Shown in pieces: positions 37,600 to 49,204 of a stretch of 64,000 nucleotides of DNA. A program made the translations under genes and the position numbers. The DNA is from Ochotona curzoniae (lineage: Eukaryota > Chordata > Mammalia > Lagomorpha > Ochotonidae). The stretch lies in assembly GCF_017591425.1 (NCBI RefSeq), contig NW_024464918.1, positions 6,136,001 through 6,200,000 of the forward strand, written 5' to 3'. Below the pieces are notes generated by a model, which worked only from the letters and a program-made list of their open reading frames with translations, was not told where the DNA came from and searched no databases. Position 1 is the stretch's first letter. Every line of letters starts with the position of its first letter.

Positions 37600-38010
37600 A
37601 CTTAACTCAGTGCAAGGCTAGGACTGAGCCTGCCTTATCCACCATGGCACTCCTGGACCTAGCACAGCACCTGTTGCTGAAAAATGTCAGCAAATAACTT
37701 ATTGAATTTTTCAAAAACAAACAAACAAGCAAATATGTAGCCCTTAAGTTTCTGTGGCCTGATAAGATCTGTGCCCTGATGCCTGTTTGCAGCACTAACC
37801 TGGAGTGATAGCTGTAACTGCCCTTATCAGCTTGGCTGCTATATTTGCCAAGTCGTGTTGCACTCTGATCCCCATGGCTCCCCTGGCAAAGGTAGTCACC
37901 CTTCTCAGTGACGGGGACTGTGTCTGCCCTGCTTATGGCTGTATCTGTCGATCTGGGAAAGTTTCTGGATCATGACAGGTGTCATAAACGTGTTGAATGA
38001 ATAGATGTTA
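37600..38010 (+). mobile_element. Two L2/MIR-like 3' ends
   Basis: The blocks ggacctagcacagcacctgt with a trailing ttattgaat (37650-37712), and ggggactgtgtctgccc with cgtgttgaatgaatag (37910-38005), resemble L2 ends. Both are eroded. Confidence 0.35.
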
Positions 38011-38282
38011 CAGCTGGGTCTAGGTGTCTAGTTGAAGAATGAAACTGGAAAAATACATTCTGGCCGTATTGTGAGTGCCACTGCAGACCCACTCTGCACG
38101 GTGTTGAATTGAGGTGGACTTAAGGTGTCCATTTTGTTCAGCCAGATCCTCGGGAAGCCACGGATGGCGCTGGTGAGGACAGTGATGACTGGAGCACTCA
38201 CATTGGTCATTGTGTTTCCACACATGGGCTGTACATTTGACCTGCATCATGTCATCTCATCCTGCTATGCTGCTTTCTAGAA

Positions 38283-38655
38283 GCCCAAACTCAGAGGCTG
38301 TCCGAGTTCATGGCTACATGCACAGAATACTGTAATTGGTGCAGCTTAAACTTCAGATGTTAACTTCTCGCGGTTCTGGAAGCTGGAAGCCTCAGATCAG
38401 AATGCCAGCAGAGCTAAGCTCTGGTAGGGCCCTTGCCCTGAGCATGCTCCCTCTCCCGCAGCCAAGAGGAAAAGCAAGCTTTCTTGTCTTTTCTTACCAA
38501 GACCTTCATCCATCCTCATGACATCATTCTCCCCTACTGGTCTAAGATCGCCTGTCCAAATGTCATCATGTTGGGGATTAGGGTTTGGATGTAACAAATT
38601 TTGAGGGGTTGGAAGATAGAAGCATTTAGTAGCAGAAAGGTTAAAGTGCACGGAT
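38283..38655. mobile_element. Ancient interspersed repeat (family not assigned)
   Basis: The order cttctcgcggttctggaagc, gcctcagatcagaatgcc, tcctcatgacatcattctc and catcatgttggggattagg is shared with a very common mammalian repeat that I recognise but cannot name with certainty. Confidence 0.5.
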
Positions 38656-38659
38656 GATG

Positions 38660-40005
38660 CCACAGGGCATGGAAGACACAAAGGCAGGATTTTAACTCAG
38701 CTGTTTGTTCCCACCACCGCTTCTGTCACCTCTGTGTCATGCTGAGTGGTGTCAAACCCAGCGCTGGAGGGAGGTCCAGAAGGGTCTGTAAAAGCAACTG
38801 AAGAAAAACAAATTATGGGGAGTCTATTATAGTTGATCTTAAAAGCTTTAAAATGACCTTATTTTCTGCAGAGGACATTCTGAAAACCAGTGATTTACCA
38901 TGGCTCCCTGGTGGGGAATAGGGATGGAAGTGTCCCTATAAGCCATTCCCCTTCCTGTGCCACAGGCCACAGCCAGACCAAGCCCAGCAGGGACTCAAAA
39001 GGGGCTGTCCTGGCTGCATTCACTTCTCTAAGAGGCACAGATTTCCCAAACTCCAGGGTTCTTTCCTCACCCCACCTCCCTCCGAAAGGTCATGTGGGCT
39101 GTTAGCCAAAAATCTTTTCAATTAATGGACTAGAAACAGCACCCATGATGAAAATGAGAAACAGATAAGGAAAAAGGGGGCCCTGGTGCTCAGAGCAGAG
39201 GAAGGGAATAGTTCTTGGATCATGCCAATGGTTTACCAGTGTTTTCTTGACATGAGAATCCGTTAGCAGATGCCTGGTGTTTATAAGGAGGGCGCCTCTC
39301 CCAGACAGCACACTCCTGCAGCACCCTCTATAAATCCCCACACCCCCACTTCCAACGAGGGTGCCGCCCTCTGCAGAATTGCAGTGTCAAAGCCTGCTTA
39401 GTCCTTCACTTATCAGCTGCAACCCCAACATTGGTTCATGCTTAGAATCTGGAGCCATTTCATATTTATTCTTGTTATATCTGGCAAGGAGCCTTGAAAA
39501 AATAAAACCACAAAGCCAGCCCCTGTTGGTGCTGTTCAGCTCTTGTATCTTTATAGTCTTTTGAATTGATTTGACAGAGCAATCACAGGCCATGGGGGAG
39601 ATGGAGCCCCTCTAGCAGTGGTCTGGCAACCACCGGGACTCTACAGACTGCCTGTCCAGGTTCTGTCCTGAGCATGAGTGTGCTACCCCATCCACTCCAG
39701 CCCATTCACACCAGAGCCAAAAAAAGGTTCCTCGTGGCAATGGTTGGTGAGAGCCTCCAATAAAGACCAGTGAGCCAATAAGAATGACTTCTACCACAGA
39801 ACATTCCAGAAGCAGAAGGGGGTTAGGTTCCCCCCAGAAGGCATGGCAGGTACCCAGGTCTTCCATAAGGCCACAGCAGTCCTGCTTGGGGAGCTTAGCC
39901 AAGGGACATGTCTTGTCCAGAAGCTGAGGCTTATGTTCTGTAGGCCCTGGGTGAGGCAAGAGGGTTTTAATCCAAGGGACGGTGACAGCTTGAAATGATA
40001 TGATG

Positions 40006-40062
<57 letters not shown>

Positions 40063-40365
40063 CAAAGTGTTACCAAAAAGGAGTCTGTGGATTACAGTAG
40101 GTAAATAAGGGGATTGTGACTCCGTGATACTTAAGAACCTATTAACTAAGGTATTCTTCCGTGCAGTTCCGCTGTTGCACTGCAATGATTTTCAGAGTCT
40201 CAGACCAAACTTGTTATTTCGCAAGTCATGCGCTTATGTTTATATGATGAAAACGTGCCTAATCTAACTCTTATGATTAGTGATTTCACATGATACAGAT
40301 GGACATGAGGCCAAAAGACCTATCTCGGAAAATACCTGAGTCAAATTGTATTTGTTTTGTGTGTG
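38660..40365. other. Unique sequence with a GT tract
   Basis: A TATA-like ctctataaatcc at 39325-39336 precedes C-rich sequence, but no coding frame follows. The stretch 40070-40330 could be an unrecognised repeat. Confidence 0.35.
40009..40059. repeat. (GT)n microsatellite, about 25 units
   Basis: An uninterrupted 51-base GT tract. Confidence 0.95.
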
Positions 40366-40672
40366 TGTTTATGGGTTTTCTTGAAAGTCAGAGCAACAGA
40401 AAGAGATTGAGATAGAGATTTTCCAGGCAATGGTTTGCTTCCCAAAGTCCCACGACAACCAGGGAAGGACCCAGCTAAAGCTAGGAGCTGGAAGTCTCCC
40501 GTATGCGTGTCAGGGACTCTAGTATTTCAACCATCATTTGCTGCCTCTCGGGATTTGCATTAGCAGGAAGCTGGATGGGAGGAAGAGTACCTGTGATTCA
40601 AACCAGGTGCTTTAGGATGGGACCTGGAAATCCCAAGAGGGCAGGTGCAACCAAGAGCCCACCCGTGCCTGT
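40366..40672 (-). mobile_element. CSINE, minus strand
   Basis: The blocks gttttcttgaaagtcag, gctaaagctaggagctgg, catttgctgcctctcggg and gattcaaaccaggtgc are present; the head is diverged. Confidence 0.65.
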
Positions 40673-40859
40673 TTGTGGTTAAAGATAAAATGAAATAAAC
40701 AGTAGTACAAATCTTGTGCCTTTATGATGAAATGTGCTAATGGTGGCAAGAGACTGCAGCTAGAGGAAAAGCATGAGAGAATCCTGCTGTCCCTGCTATC
40801 CCAGTTATTGAGAGGTTTCTAAATAGAGTTTAGCCCTTCCACTCATTGCCTGCACACTG

Positions 40860-41195
40860 CCATCCTGATAGCCACTCTGATCAGGTGACTCTCTTGCTCT
40901 ACAACACACAATGGCTCCTTAACTGGGGTTTCTAGTCTCTTCTTCCACCTAATGAAACTTTACCTGCCCAACCATTCCCTCCATGTTCTCCTCAGCTCCC
41001 CAAAGTCCATTTGTATTTCTGCTTCCTTGCTTTCCCAAGTAATTAATCAATCCGTTTGCTCCTGCGCTTCCCTATTCCTCTCTCTTGAGATCCTACCCTA
41101 CCCTACCACACCCCCAAGTCTGCAAATCTACCCTTTGCTGTTCCCACTGTTGTCTACCTTCTCTGGAATGTTGTTGCCCTGCAGTTCTGCATCTC
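40860..41195 (+). mobile_element. L2 3' region
   Basis: The order tctgatcaggtgactctc, cacacaatggctccttaac, catctgcccaaccattccc-like text, gctcctgcgcttccc and ttctctggaatgttgttgcc matches L2. The matching open frame at 40952-41203 is incidental. Confidence 0.5.
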
Positions 41196-42231
41196 AGAAA
41201 TAAAGATATGGAGACTTCCGGTTCATTAGCACATCTCTTGGCACCAGCAAGCCTAGGCTAAGTGGAGAGCCATGGCTAGGGGCCTACAGCCTTCCATTTG
41301 GCCTGCTGAAATTGTTGACAAAATAAGATAAGTTTGGAATTAATCAGTGAAAAACGAGTGAGATAAACTCCTGGGTTCCATAGATATTAGCTTCTTGGTC
41401 CTCATCCCAGCTTAGGTTATCAAAACCAAGAATTGTTCATTTTTCACAGTTTATGAGGTTTATCTTGGAGCTGTCATGAGATGCTGACAGAAAAATGAAA
41501 TTGGTCTGTTTCTAGTCTATTTCACTTTCTCATTCCCATTCTCATAACAGGTTGAGAGGCTCCACTTAAAGAGAGGGAGAGACAGCGAGAAAGTGTCTGT
41601 GCTTTTTGTGATTATTTGCCATTTTCATCAAGATCTTTTTTACTGTTAAAGCCAAGCTCATTAGATGGCGCCTCTGCCTTCATCTCAAACAAGGATGAGG
41701 TTGAACTCCTTAGTTGGGTAAGGTGCACATGTTTATTCATAAGCAGGGGTGCTTTGCAATCTCTTTCTAGGATAAGCCAGAGAAGATGATGGTGATGAGC
41801 TAGATGTTGAGATGCTTCTCCTCAGAGGGACTGGCTTGGCTGTCCTCCATTTCATCTCCATCAGACAGTCACCGAGAAAGCAGCAAAGCATTTGGATAAG
41901 TGAGAAAGTGATTTGAAATGTGAAAAGTACCCTGAACTTGGAGAAAAACATTTTCTCAGTTGAATGGGGTTATTTATGTTCCTCTGACATATTGCAACTT
42001 CCCTAACAAATAAGATGATAAAGAAATAAACTTCTTAACAAGGACAATGCTCAGTTGTGGTACTCACTAGAAAAGGGTTTTCAAACAACTCAAATGACAG
42101 ATTGATGCGATAAGTTATTCAAGAGAACATTGGGTTAAAACCTCCAAAAAAAAAAAGGTGGGGGAGTTCAAGCAGAGTTTTTCAGCACTCGGATATTGAA
42201 CTGTTGGCTGCTCAGTGTTTATCAGATGTCT

Positions 42232-42414
42232 AATGGGACTCCACAAATCTCATGAAGATCGGGGAGACCCAGACTTGAGTTCAACTCTCCTGGTTGTTGC
42301 CAGGCCCAGCTCTGGCTATTATGGCCATTTGGCAAGTGAGCCAGAAAATAAGACATCTCACTCTCTCTCTTGTTTTCTCTGTTCTTCTGCCTTTGAAATA
42401 AAATGAAAATCAAT
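42232..42414 (+). mobile_element. CSINE, 5'-truncated or diverged, plus strand
   Basis: Only the 3' half is clear: ccaggcccagctctggc, ttatggccatttggcaag and gcctttgaaataaaatg. Confidence 0.55.
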
Positions 42415-42436
42415 GAATAGTTTTTAGATTGAAGAA

Positions 42437-42610
42437 AATGTACATAAAAGTTTATGTTGACGTAAAAAATTAAAATTTGTGTGTTCTTTTTCCATAATAT
42501 CCATTTTTATGAACCATTAAAAAAAACCCTTTGATGCATAAATTTCAAAACTTCTGTACCAAAATAAGTATCTTTCTATTACAATTCTTATGAACTTTCT
42601 GAAGTCTCCT
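42437..42610. mobile_element. Mariner-type miniature element, degraded
   Basis: Blocks such as aaaagtttatg, ttccataatatccatttt, aaatttcaaaac, accaaaataa and the end ttatgaactttctgaagtctcct follow the order of the miniature mariner family. It directly follows a SINE. Confidence 0.45.
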
Positions 42611-43799
42611 TGCATGACCAAGGTTGTGGTAGTTGACAGGTGTCTGTCTTTCTCTTGGGGGATACATTTATCAAGGCAATTTTTGGTCTGACTACATGAA
42701 TCTGGTGCTTACCAGATGTATCCTGTTCTCCATTAAATTATGATTGTCGCGCTGACTCCTATGATGTTTTGTTGTCATTATTGTTTAGATTGTTAGGCAT
42801 TTTCTGTGATCATTTTCTTTGTATAATTCTGGATTTTTCAATTCAGAAAGGGTCACATTATTAGTTCTTATCATTTCTTATGTTCTTATTATAAAAGCAA
42901 GGCATGCACATGTTTCAGAATCCTCAGTCTTTCACCTGTGGACAGTGGAGTGCTTGCATAGTGTCCTGGATAGCGAGGGCGACCCGGCAGCCAGACCATG
43001 TGGATTTGAATATTTCCTGCTCACTCCTTTGGCTCTTTGCTTAACGCTGTGTCTTCTGCAGAATTGAAGTGAATGATATTAAGCTCACCCCATGGTGGCA
43101 TTGTGAGATTTTAATGTCTTAATATATTGATTAATACATGCCTGGCCCCTGCTCAGCTCTTCTGATGTGTGAATTGTTGTTATTCCTAACTGCCAGGAAG
43201 CAGTCAGTGATACCATTTATTTTGGGGGAGACTGGTTTTTTTCAAGTAATGGCGCAGGCTGTTGTTTCCAAACAGGGGTTTGCAAAAGAAGAACCCTAAG
43301 GGATATAGACATCTATTTCCTGGCCCTTCACACACTTCTCCCTGTTCAGAACCGTGAGCTACAAGGCTGCCAAGTCCAAGAGCAAAAGCCGAGCCTATGC
43401 AGCTCAAATGGCACCATTTATTTTTTCATTCATTTTTCATTCCATTTTTTTCATTCCATGATTTATTTCTATAGACTCCACCCCTCCTCCCAAATTACAC
43501 ACACACACACAGATTTCCCCCATGTCATTACAATAGCATAGTCCTTCACAATAGTCATAAGCCATCATTCTGCTACTTACCTGCCATTGTAGGCATAGAC
43601 AATGGCAGAGAGTCCACCATCCGAATGTCAAGAGACATTCCACAGTTTCATTGGGAGTTCGTCTTTGACTTGGAAGTAGACACGCACACTGCATTGTATC
43701 TTCACATCTGTATGTGAGAGTCTGTGTAATACTGTGTAATACACAGTTACTTGTATCCCCTTAAACAAAAATCCATAAAACAAAATCAACAACAGAGAG
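42611..43799. other. Unique sequence, no gene seen
   Basis: AT-rich in places (43080-43140). A short (CA)n run lies at about 43496-43511. No coding support. Confidence 0.4.
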
Positions 43800-44040
43800 A
43801 AAAACAGAAAATTCACAACAACATGAAGTTAAAAAATATGTTACTGAATGTGTCCCTGAAGAAATTAAAAAGAAAATCAAAAGACCTTCCTGAAGTAATT
43901 GATGCTATTGTGTGACCTATGAGTCAGTGAGGAAATTAAACAAGAAAAAAAAAACCACTTTTTTTGAATGAATGAAAATGAAAACAAAAATATCAACCCC
44001 CTGAGATGTAACAAAAACAGTATTGAAAGGGCTACTGATC
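43800..44040 (+). mobile_element. L1 ORF2 fragment, broken
   Basis: The stretch with gaagaaattaaaaagaaaatc, gaatgaaaatgaaaac and acaaaaacagtattgaaag resembles the L1 ORF2 region following the endonuclease domain. It is full of stops and joins straight onto L1 3' sequence. Confidence 0.5.
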
Positions 44041-44049
44041 TTGTATTTT

Positions 44050-44575
44050 ACATGAAGGTTTCCTTATTTCAGAAAGAACACATATTTGTCCTTTTGGAAT
44101 TGATTTGTTTCACTGAGCATAATGGTCTCTAGTTGAGACCATTTGGTTGCAAATGGTAGAATTTTATTTTTTTTAAAATGGCTGAGTAGCATTCCACGGA
44201 GCAGATGTACCACAGTTTATCTACTCCTCTCTTGATAGGCATCTGGATTATTTCCATGTCTTTGCTATTGTAGTTTGTGCTTCTGTAAATATAAGATTAT
44301 AGATCCCTTTCTCATATGCGGATTTCATTTCTTTTAGATATCTTCCTAGAAGTGGGACAGCTGGGCCATATGGCAGGTCAGTTTTCAGTTCTATTAGCAC
44401 TCTCCATACTGACTTCCATAGTGGTTGTACTAGCCTGCACTCCCACCAACAGTGAAGGAGGGTATGTTTCTATTCATATTCATGCCAGCAAGTGTTGTTA
44501 GAGTTAGGTGGAACCTCAGTGTAATTTTCATTTGCATTTTTCTGACAGCTAGGGAGCCTCATCATTTTTTTATAT
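44050..44575 (+). mobile_element. Old L1 3' end
   Basis: The order cactgagcataatggtctc, atggctgagtagcattcc, gtttatctactcctctc, gaagtgggacagctggg and cctgcactcccaccaacag is typical L1 3' sequence in plus orientation. A CSINE follows. Confidence 0.7.
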
Positions 44576-44601
44576 ATATTTTTAAGATTTATTTATTTTT
44601 T

Positions 44602-44915
44602 GACCCAGGACAATAGCCTAGTGGCTACAGTCCTTGCCTTAAATGCACCAGGATACCATATGGGCCTTGGTTTGTGTCCTGGCTGCTCTATCCTTCATCC
44701 AGCTCCCTGTTTGTGGCCTGGAAAAGCAGTAGAGGATGGCCCAAAGCCTTGGGACCCTGCACCTGCTTGGGAGACCAAGAAAAGATTCCTGGTTCCTGGC
44801 TTAGGATCAGCTCAACTCTAGTTGTTGCAGCCACTTGGAGAGTGAATCAGCAGATGGAAGATCTTCCTCTCTGCATCTCCTCCTCTCTGTGTATCTACTT
44901 TTCCAATAAAATATC
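44602..44915 (+). mobile_element. CSINE (tRNA-derived SINE), best preserved copy, pika-like head
   Basis: The element begins gacccagg, has an A-box-like tagcctagtggcta (44614-44627) and a B-box-like ggtttgtgtcc (44669-44679), as in tRNA-derived SINEs. The body then contains cttgtggcctgg-type, gatggcccaaagccttggg and agagtgaatcagcag blocks, and it ends ttttccaataaaat. The head resembles Ochotona C repeats from memory, which is the main basis for the species guess. Confidence 0.8.
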
Positions 44916-44919
44916 TATC

Positions 44920-45236
44920 TATTTGTCTGTTTATTTATTTATTTATGTTGGAAAAACAGATAGAAGGAGAGACAGATTTTTCATTCCCTGGTTCACTCCC
45001 CAATATTGCTGCAATGGTCAGAGCTGAAATGATCAAAAGCCAGGAGAGAAGACCTTCTTCCTGGTCTCCCATGTGGGTACAGGGTCCCCAAAATTTGGGC
45101 CATTCTCTTCTGCCTTCCCAGGCTGTAAGCAGAAAGCTGGATCAGAAGTGGAGCAGCTGGGACACGAACTAGTGCCCATATGGGTCGCTGGCACTTAAGG
45201 TGAAAATTAGCCTGTTGAGTCATGGCACCAGCCCCA
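44920..45236 (-). mobile_element. CSINE, minus strand, tail-to-tail with the preceding copy
   Basis: It starts with the T-rich tail ttatttatttattta, then ggttcactcccc, ggtctcccatgtgggt and gaagtggagcagctgggac, and ends ggcaccagcccc. Its poly(A) side faces that of the 44602-44915 copy with almost no spacer. Confidence 0.8.
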
Positions 45237-45679
45237 GCTGGTACATGCTTGCATGCATCTTCCAGCTTCCAGGTGAGTGTCTAGTCTGGGCCCCTTTGCC
45301 TTTCAAGGGGAACCTGGGCTACCTTTGTGAGGCCTGTAGATACACACCCTCTACTCATCCGTTTGGGATGTGACATTATGAGGCAGTGGCTGGCGCGTGT
45401 ACTTCCTAACACCCCACCCATTAGAAACATTGTGAAAGTTCATAGGAGGCAACACTTAGGAGGTCCAGATGTGGGTGGGGACCACATACCCAACTCACAT
45501 CCTCATGTCAGCTTTCACAGGAGCAAAGCCAACCTTGGCCTCCATCTGTCTGCTTCATGTTGGTCTGGAATGTGCAAGCGGGTAGGGATAGCTATCACGT
45601 AGCACTCTTCCAAAACACCCACCCCAGACTTGGGTAAATACGCTGCTTCTTTTGGCCTGATCGCCTTGGGAGATGAAGA

Positions 45680-45805
45680 TTATTACTGTTTATTAGATCA
45701 GAAAACCAGACCAGGAGAAGGGAAGCCAACAACACAAGATGAACATCTCTATGATGGACGATCTGGGATTGAAACCCAGGCCAATGTGATTCCAGATCCA
45801 TCATC
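45680..45805 (-). mobile_element. MIR fragment
   Basis: The blocks ttagatcagaaaaccag and tctgggattgaaacccagg match minus-strand MIR. It abuts the MER5A-like element. Confidence 0.5.
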
Positions 45806-45821
45806 TTAAACTCCCCACCAG

Positions 45822-45984
45822 AGGCACTCAAACTTGGAAACTGTTTCAATATCTCCTAAAGGACTCCCTGGGCCCCTAGCAGATCTGCTGATTCAGTGGG
45901 TCTAGGGTGAAGCCCAAGAATTTGCATTTCAAGCATGTTGGCAGGTAATGCAGTTATGCTGGTCTGGGGACCACCCTTTTAGAT
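45822..45984. mobile_element. MER5A-like hAT-Charlie element
   Basis: The order gcactcaaacttgg, ctccctgggcccctagc, ctgattcagtgggtctagg, agaatttgcatttcaagc and gctggtctggggaccacc is a good MER5A match. Confidence 0.65.
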
Positions 45985-45989
45985 GCAGC

Positions 45990-48900
45990 CCTGTCCTTAC
46001 CTCCTAGCTATTCAATAGCCCTTTCTTCATTTCAGTTACCAAGTCCACTAGCACACGGGTGTGGCATCAAGCTTTGGTGTAAAACATTAGAACTAGAAAA
46101 GTAAGCATTGACTTTGTAACTCAAATACAAGCGTCTTTTACACAAGGGAAATCCCCATGAAGGCATTTGGAGGTGGGACTTGTTTCTAAAACCAAGAAGA
46201 ACCAAGAAAACGTTGAAGGCATGTGTCACTCCAAGCTGTGACAAAACATTTTATTCTGTGAATGCATTTTCTGATGACATTTTCTTCAGGAGCTAGTTTG
46301 GATGACTTTCTTGTGATTCTGGGAGACCAATTGTTGGGATGGTCTAAGCAATTCTCATAATTTTTTAATGGGACAGGAGGGCTGGAGGGAAGGAGGGAGA
46401 TGGACCCTGAATCCTAGAAGAGTTTTAACATGATGAATGAAGCTCCTGTTCTCCTTATAGACAGCCTAGATAAGGCCAAACAAGGGCTATAAGTTGATGT
46501 GAAGAGCTAAGAAACTTAGGGATGCAGGAAACACCACTGCCTTCAGCCTCATTTTTACTTTATCTCACAGGTGCTTGCAAATTCCATGTCAGCCACTCTC
46601 TGGCTCTGGTTTTCTGCCCTTTCTTTTTCTGGCTTCCCTTCCCACACAGCTAAGAGTTTGCAATGCCCAGGAACAAGGAGGGCCAGCACTGGTTCCCTGC
46701 ATGACTCCCGCCTTGCCCAGACCCATTGAAGTCTCTTGGGCCAAGCAGTTCTGCTTTCTTCTGAGCTTTTCTGGGAAAGGGATTTGGGGCAAGGCTCCCT
46801 GTGGTCTTTTCCTTTTTCCGTGGAAACAGCATTGGGACTTCTCCCAAAACGTTGGACTCTTATCTTCCCTCTTCCCTCATTCTTTCTGGTTTTCAGAAAA
46901 GAAATCCTTCCTGGTCTCTTTTCTAGGCTTTTCGCCATCAAATTCAAATCTTATTCTTTCCCAATCTGTCATGACATCGATTAGACCCAAACCTTCTTTC
47001 CAGGAGACATAGAAATAGAATCACATTTCAACTTCTAAAGTGGGGGAAAGGGTAGGAAAAGCAGCAGGGGTCAAGCCGGATACTGAAATGATGTGGTTGA
47101 CCTTGGATGAGAGCCATAGTTTTCATGGCTACCCCACTCCCTCTCCACACCTTTAGGGACCTCTGATCCCAGCCTTTTCCAGATCACAACAATGTGGGCT
47201 CTTGGGGACCAGCTTCCAGACATCATGTCCAAGACAGTGCAGGTGACTCTCTTAATGACAGCCTAGGTCACATCCCTCTCATGTGTTGGGCAAAGCACTC
47301 AGGGCCTGTGAGTACAAGAGGTTGACCACTGTCAGGGAGGCTGGTCATCCCTCATTCCTAACATGATTTCTTGAGCAAGCACTGGCCTTGCCTCCCAGCT
47401 ATAAGGTTTCGGAACTCACAGAACAAAGCTGCAATGGTCACTTGAATGTCTTGTAGTGGCTGAAAGAGTCCTGAGCTTAGACAGACCATGAGCCGGAGTC
47501 CACTAACCCAACACTTCCCCCAAGATTCCCTCGCTCCCTCCCTTTGTCCCACTTCCTGAGTCCTGCATGCTTTTGCTTCTTAGCAGAGATGACCCTGGCC
47601 ATCAAGAGCAATACTCCGCCACCTCCCCTTTGTGTGTGTCCGTGAGGTGCTGGAGTATCCACAGAATGGCTTGAGGCCAAATCCCTGAGCAACTCAGTGG
47701 GATGTGATGGTACAGAAGGGCCAGTGGAAAACTGACTGCTGAATTACTCACCCAAGCAGATGGCTACAAGCCAAGGGTTGTGAAGGGTGGACGTAGAATT
47801 CCTTATGGGTTTCTGAAGTCATCCGATTGGGGAAAGACGTCAAACAGTGGCATTATGAAGGGGTTGGATGTTGCAGCCAAGGTCCCAGTTATACGCAACT
47901 ATGACATCACTGGAAGACGAAGGTCATTTCTGTTACGTGGGTTTTGGGAGATGTATGTATTTCGAGGTGAATATTTTATTTGGTGTTTGTTAAGAATGGA
48001 ATTGAGCTACATTTGCCTTCCTTCCCATCCCTCTGAAAATGGAAGCATTTCTGTCACACTGGTGTGCAGCAGGACAGGCTCTTTGCAGCTTTAGGGTCCC
48101 CCAGTTGACTTCAGCCTGCCATAAATCACATGTCTTCAGGGAGGAGGACTGCAAGGCGGCAGCAGGAAGGGCTGTGCTCATGCTCGCAGTCCTAATGCCT
48201 CTGTTTGTTCTCCTTTCCTCCTTGCAAAGGGAAAGCTACTCCCAACAACAGACCTCCATTCACTCCAGCCCTGTCGCAGCAGCCACCAGAGACACAGAAC
48301 CTCTGGGAGCTTTGGGGAGCGCCCTGCTCCTGCACGAAGGGCCATTGTGTGTTGCAATGATCTTGGTGTTAGACGACTTCATTGAGGGTCACTAGTTAGA
48401 TTTTGCCGGTGAGAGCAGGGTGAGGTTACTCTGGAGCAGCCAGCAGGAGCCACAGGGAACACCAGCACTGCGGGAAGCTGGCTCCAATCGCACAACAGTG
48501 CTGCTCTGGGAAATCAACTGTCTTCCACAAGCTGTGTGTGAGAGCAGCGGCACAGATGTCCAGTGAATGGCAGGCCTCGCTCTCAGGGAGTTGGGCTGTG
48601 TGCAGAGCTGGAAGATGCCAGAATGAAGCTGCTTTGCCAGGTAGGCAATTATGCCAGAAAAGGCCTGGGGAGAGAGGGAAGCCGCCCCTGGAGACCAAGA
48701 TTTCCAATCCCTGGGAACTGTTTTCATCTGGCTAATGAGAATCATTTATTCTGTAAATGTGTCCAATGGACCCTCTCAGGAGAAGAACCTTCTCAACACT
48801 GGTGATTCCCTGTCTTCTGGCAGTGGACGAGCTGCTGTGTTTTCCCTGTCAAGTAACCATGCCAAAAGCACTCCATCTCTTAATCACTGTGTCCCGAAAG

Positions 48901-49200
48901 AAGACAAACCAGGTTCGGTGCAGACTTTTATGTGGACTATGACTAAAGGTATCACAGTTAGGATTAAAGGTACATCAAAGAAAAGTGCATAAAAGCAATA
49001 TAATTCATTTAGAGACAGAATCCAAGGGACATTAGGAGTGATGTTTTGTTCGACAGCCTAAGTGACTAATCTTCTTCTGGGCCCATCCACCGCCTCCTGT
49101 AATTGCAGGGAAGTTCGTGTTTGCTCTCACGCGGTGTCAGTTTGCGGGGTTGCATCTGAATGTGTGATACACACACATTCCCACTGAGCAGCAAGGGTAC
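45990..49200. other. Largest repeat-poor stretch, no gene shown
   Basis: About 3.2 kb with no confident repeat. Overlapping frames at 46555-47012 on both strands and at 48039-48395 have no domain or splice context. The repeat-poor nature hints at functional non-coding DNA. Confidence 0.35.
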
Positions 49201-49204
49201 AAGA

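Noticed and set aside
39323..39364. TATA-like ctctataaatcc followed by C-rich sequence as a promoter
   Set aside because: No coding exon, CpG-rich stretch or initiator context follows; a lone TATA-like match is expected by chance.
44602..44690. A tRNA gene at the A/B-box motifs
   Set aside because: The boxes are part of a tRNA-derived SINE; no cloverleaf, and SINE body follows immediately.
46555..47012. Overlapping 130- and 145-residue frames on opposite strands
   Set aside because: Both strands are open over the same bases, pointing to base composition rather than coding; no recognisable motif in either.
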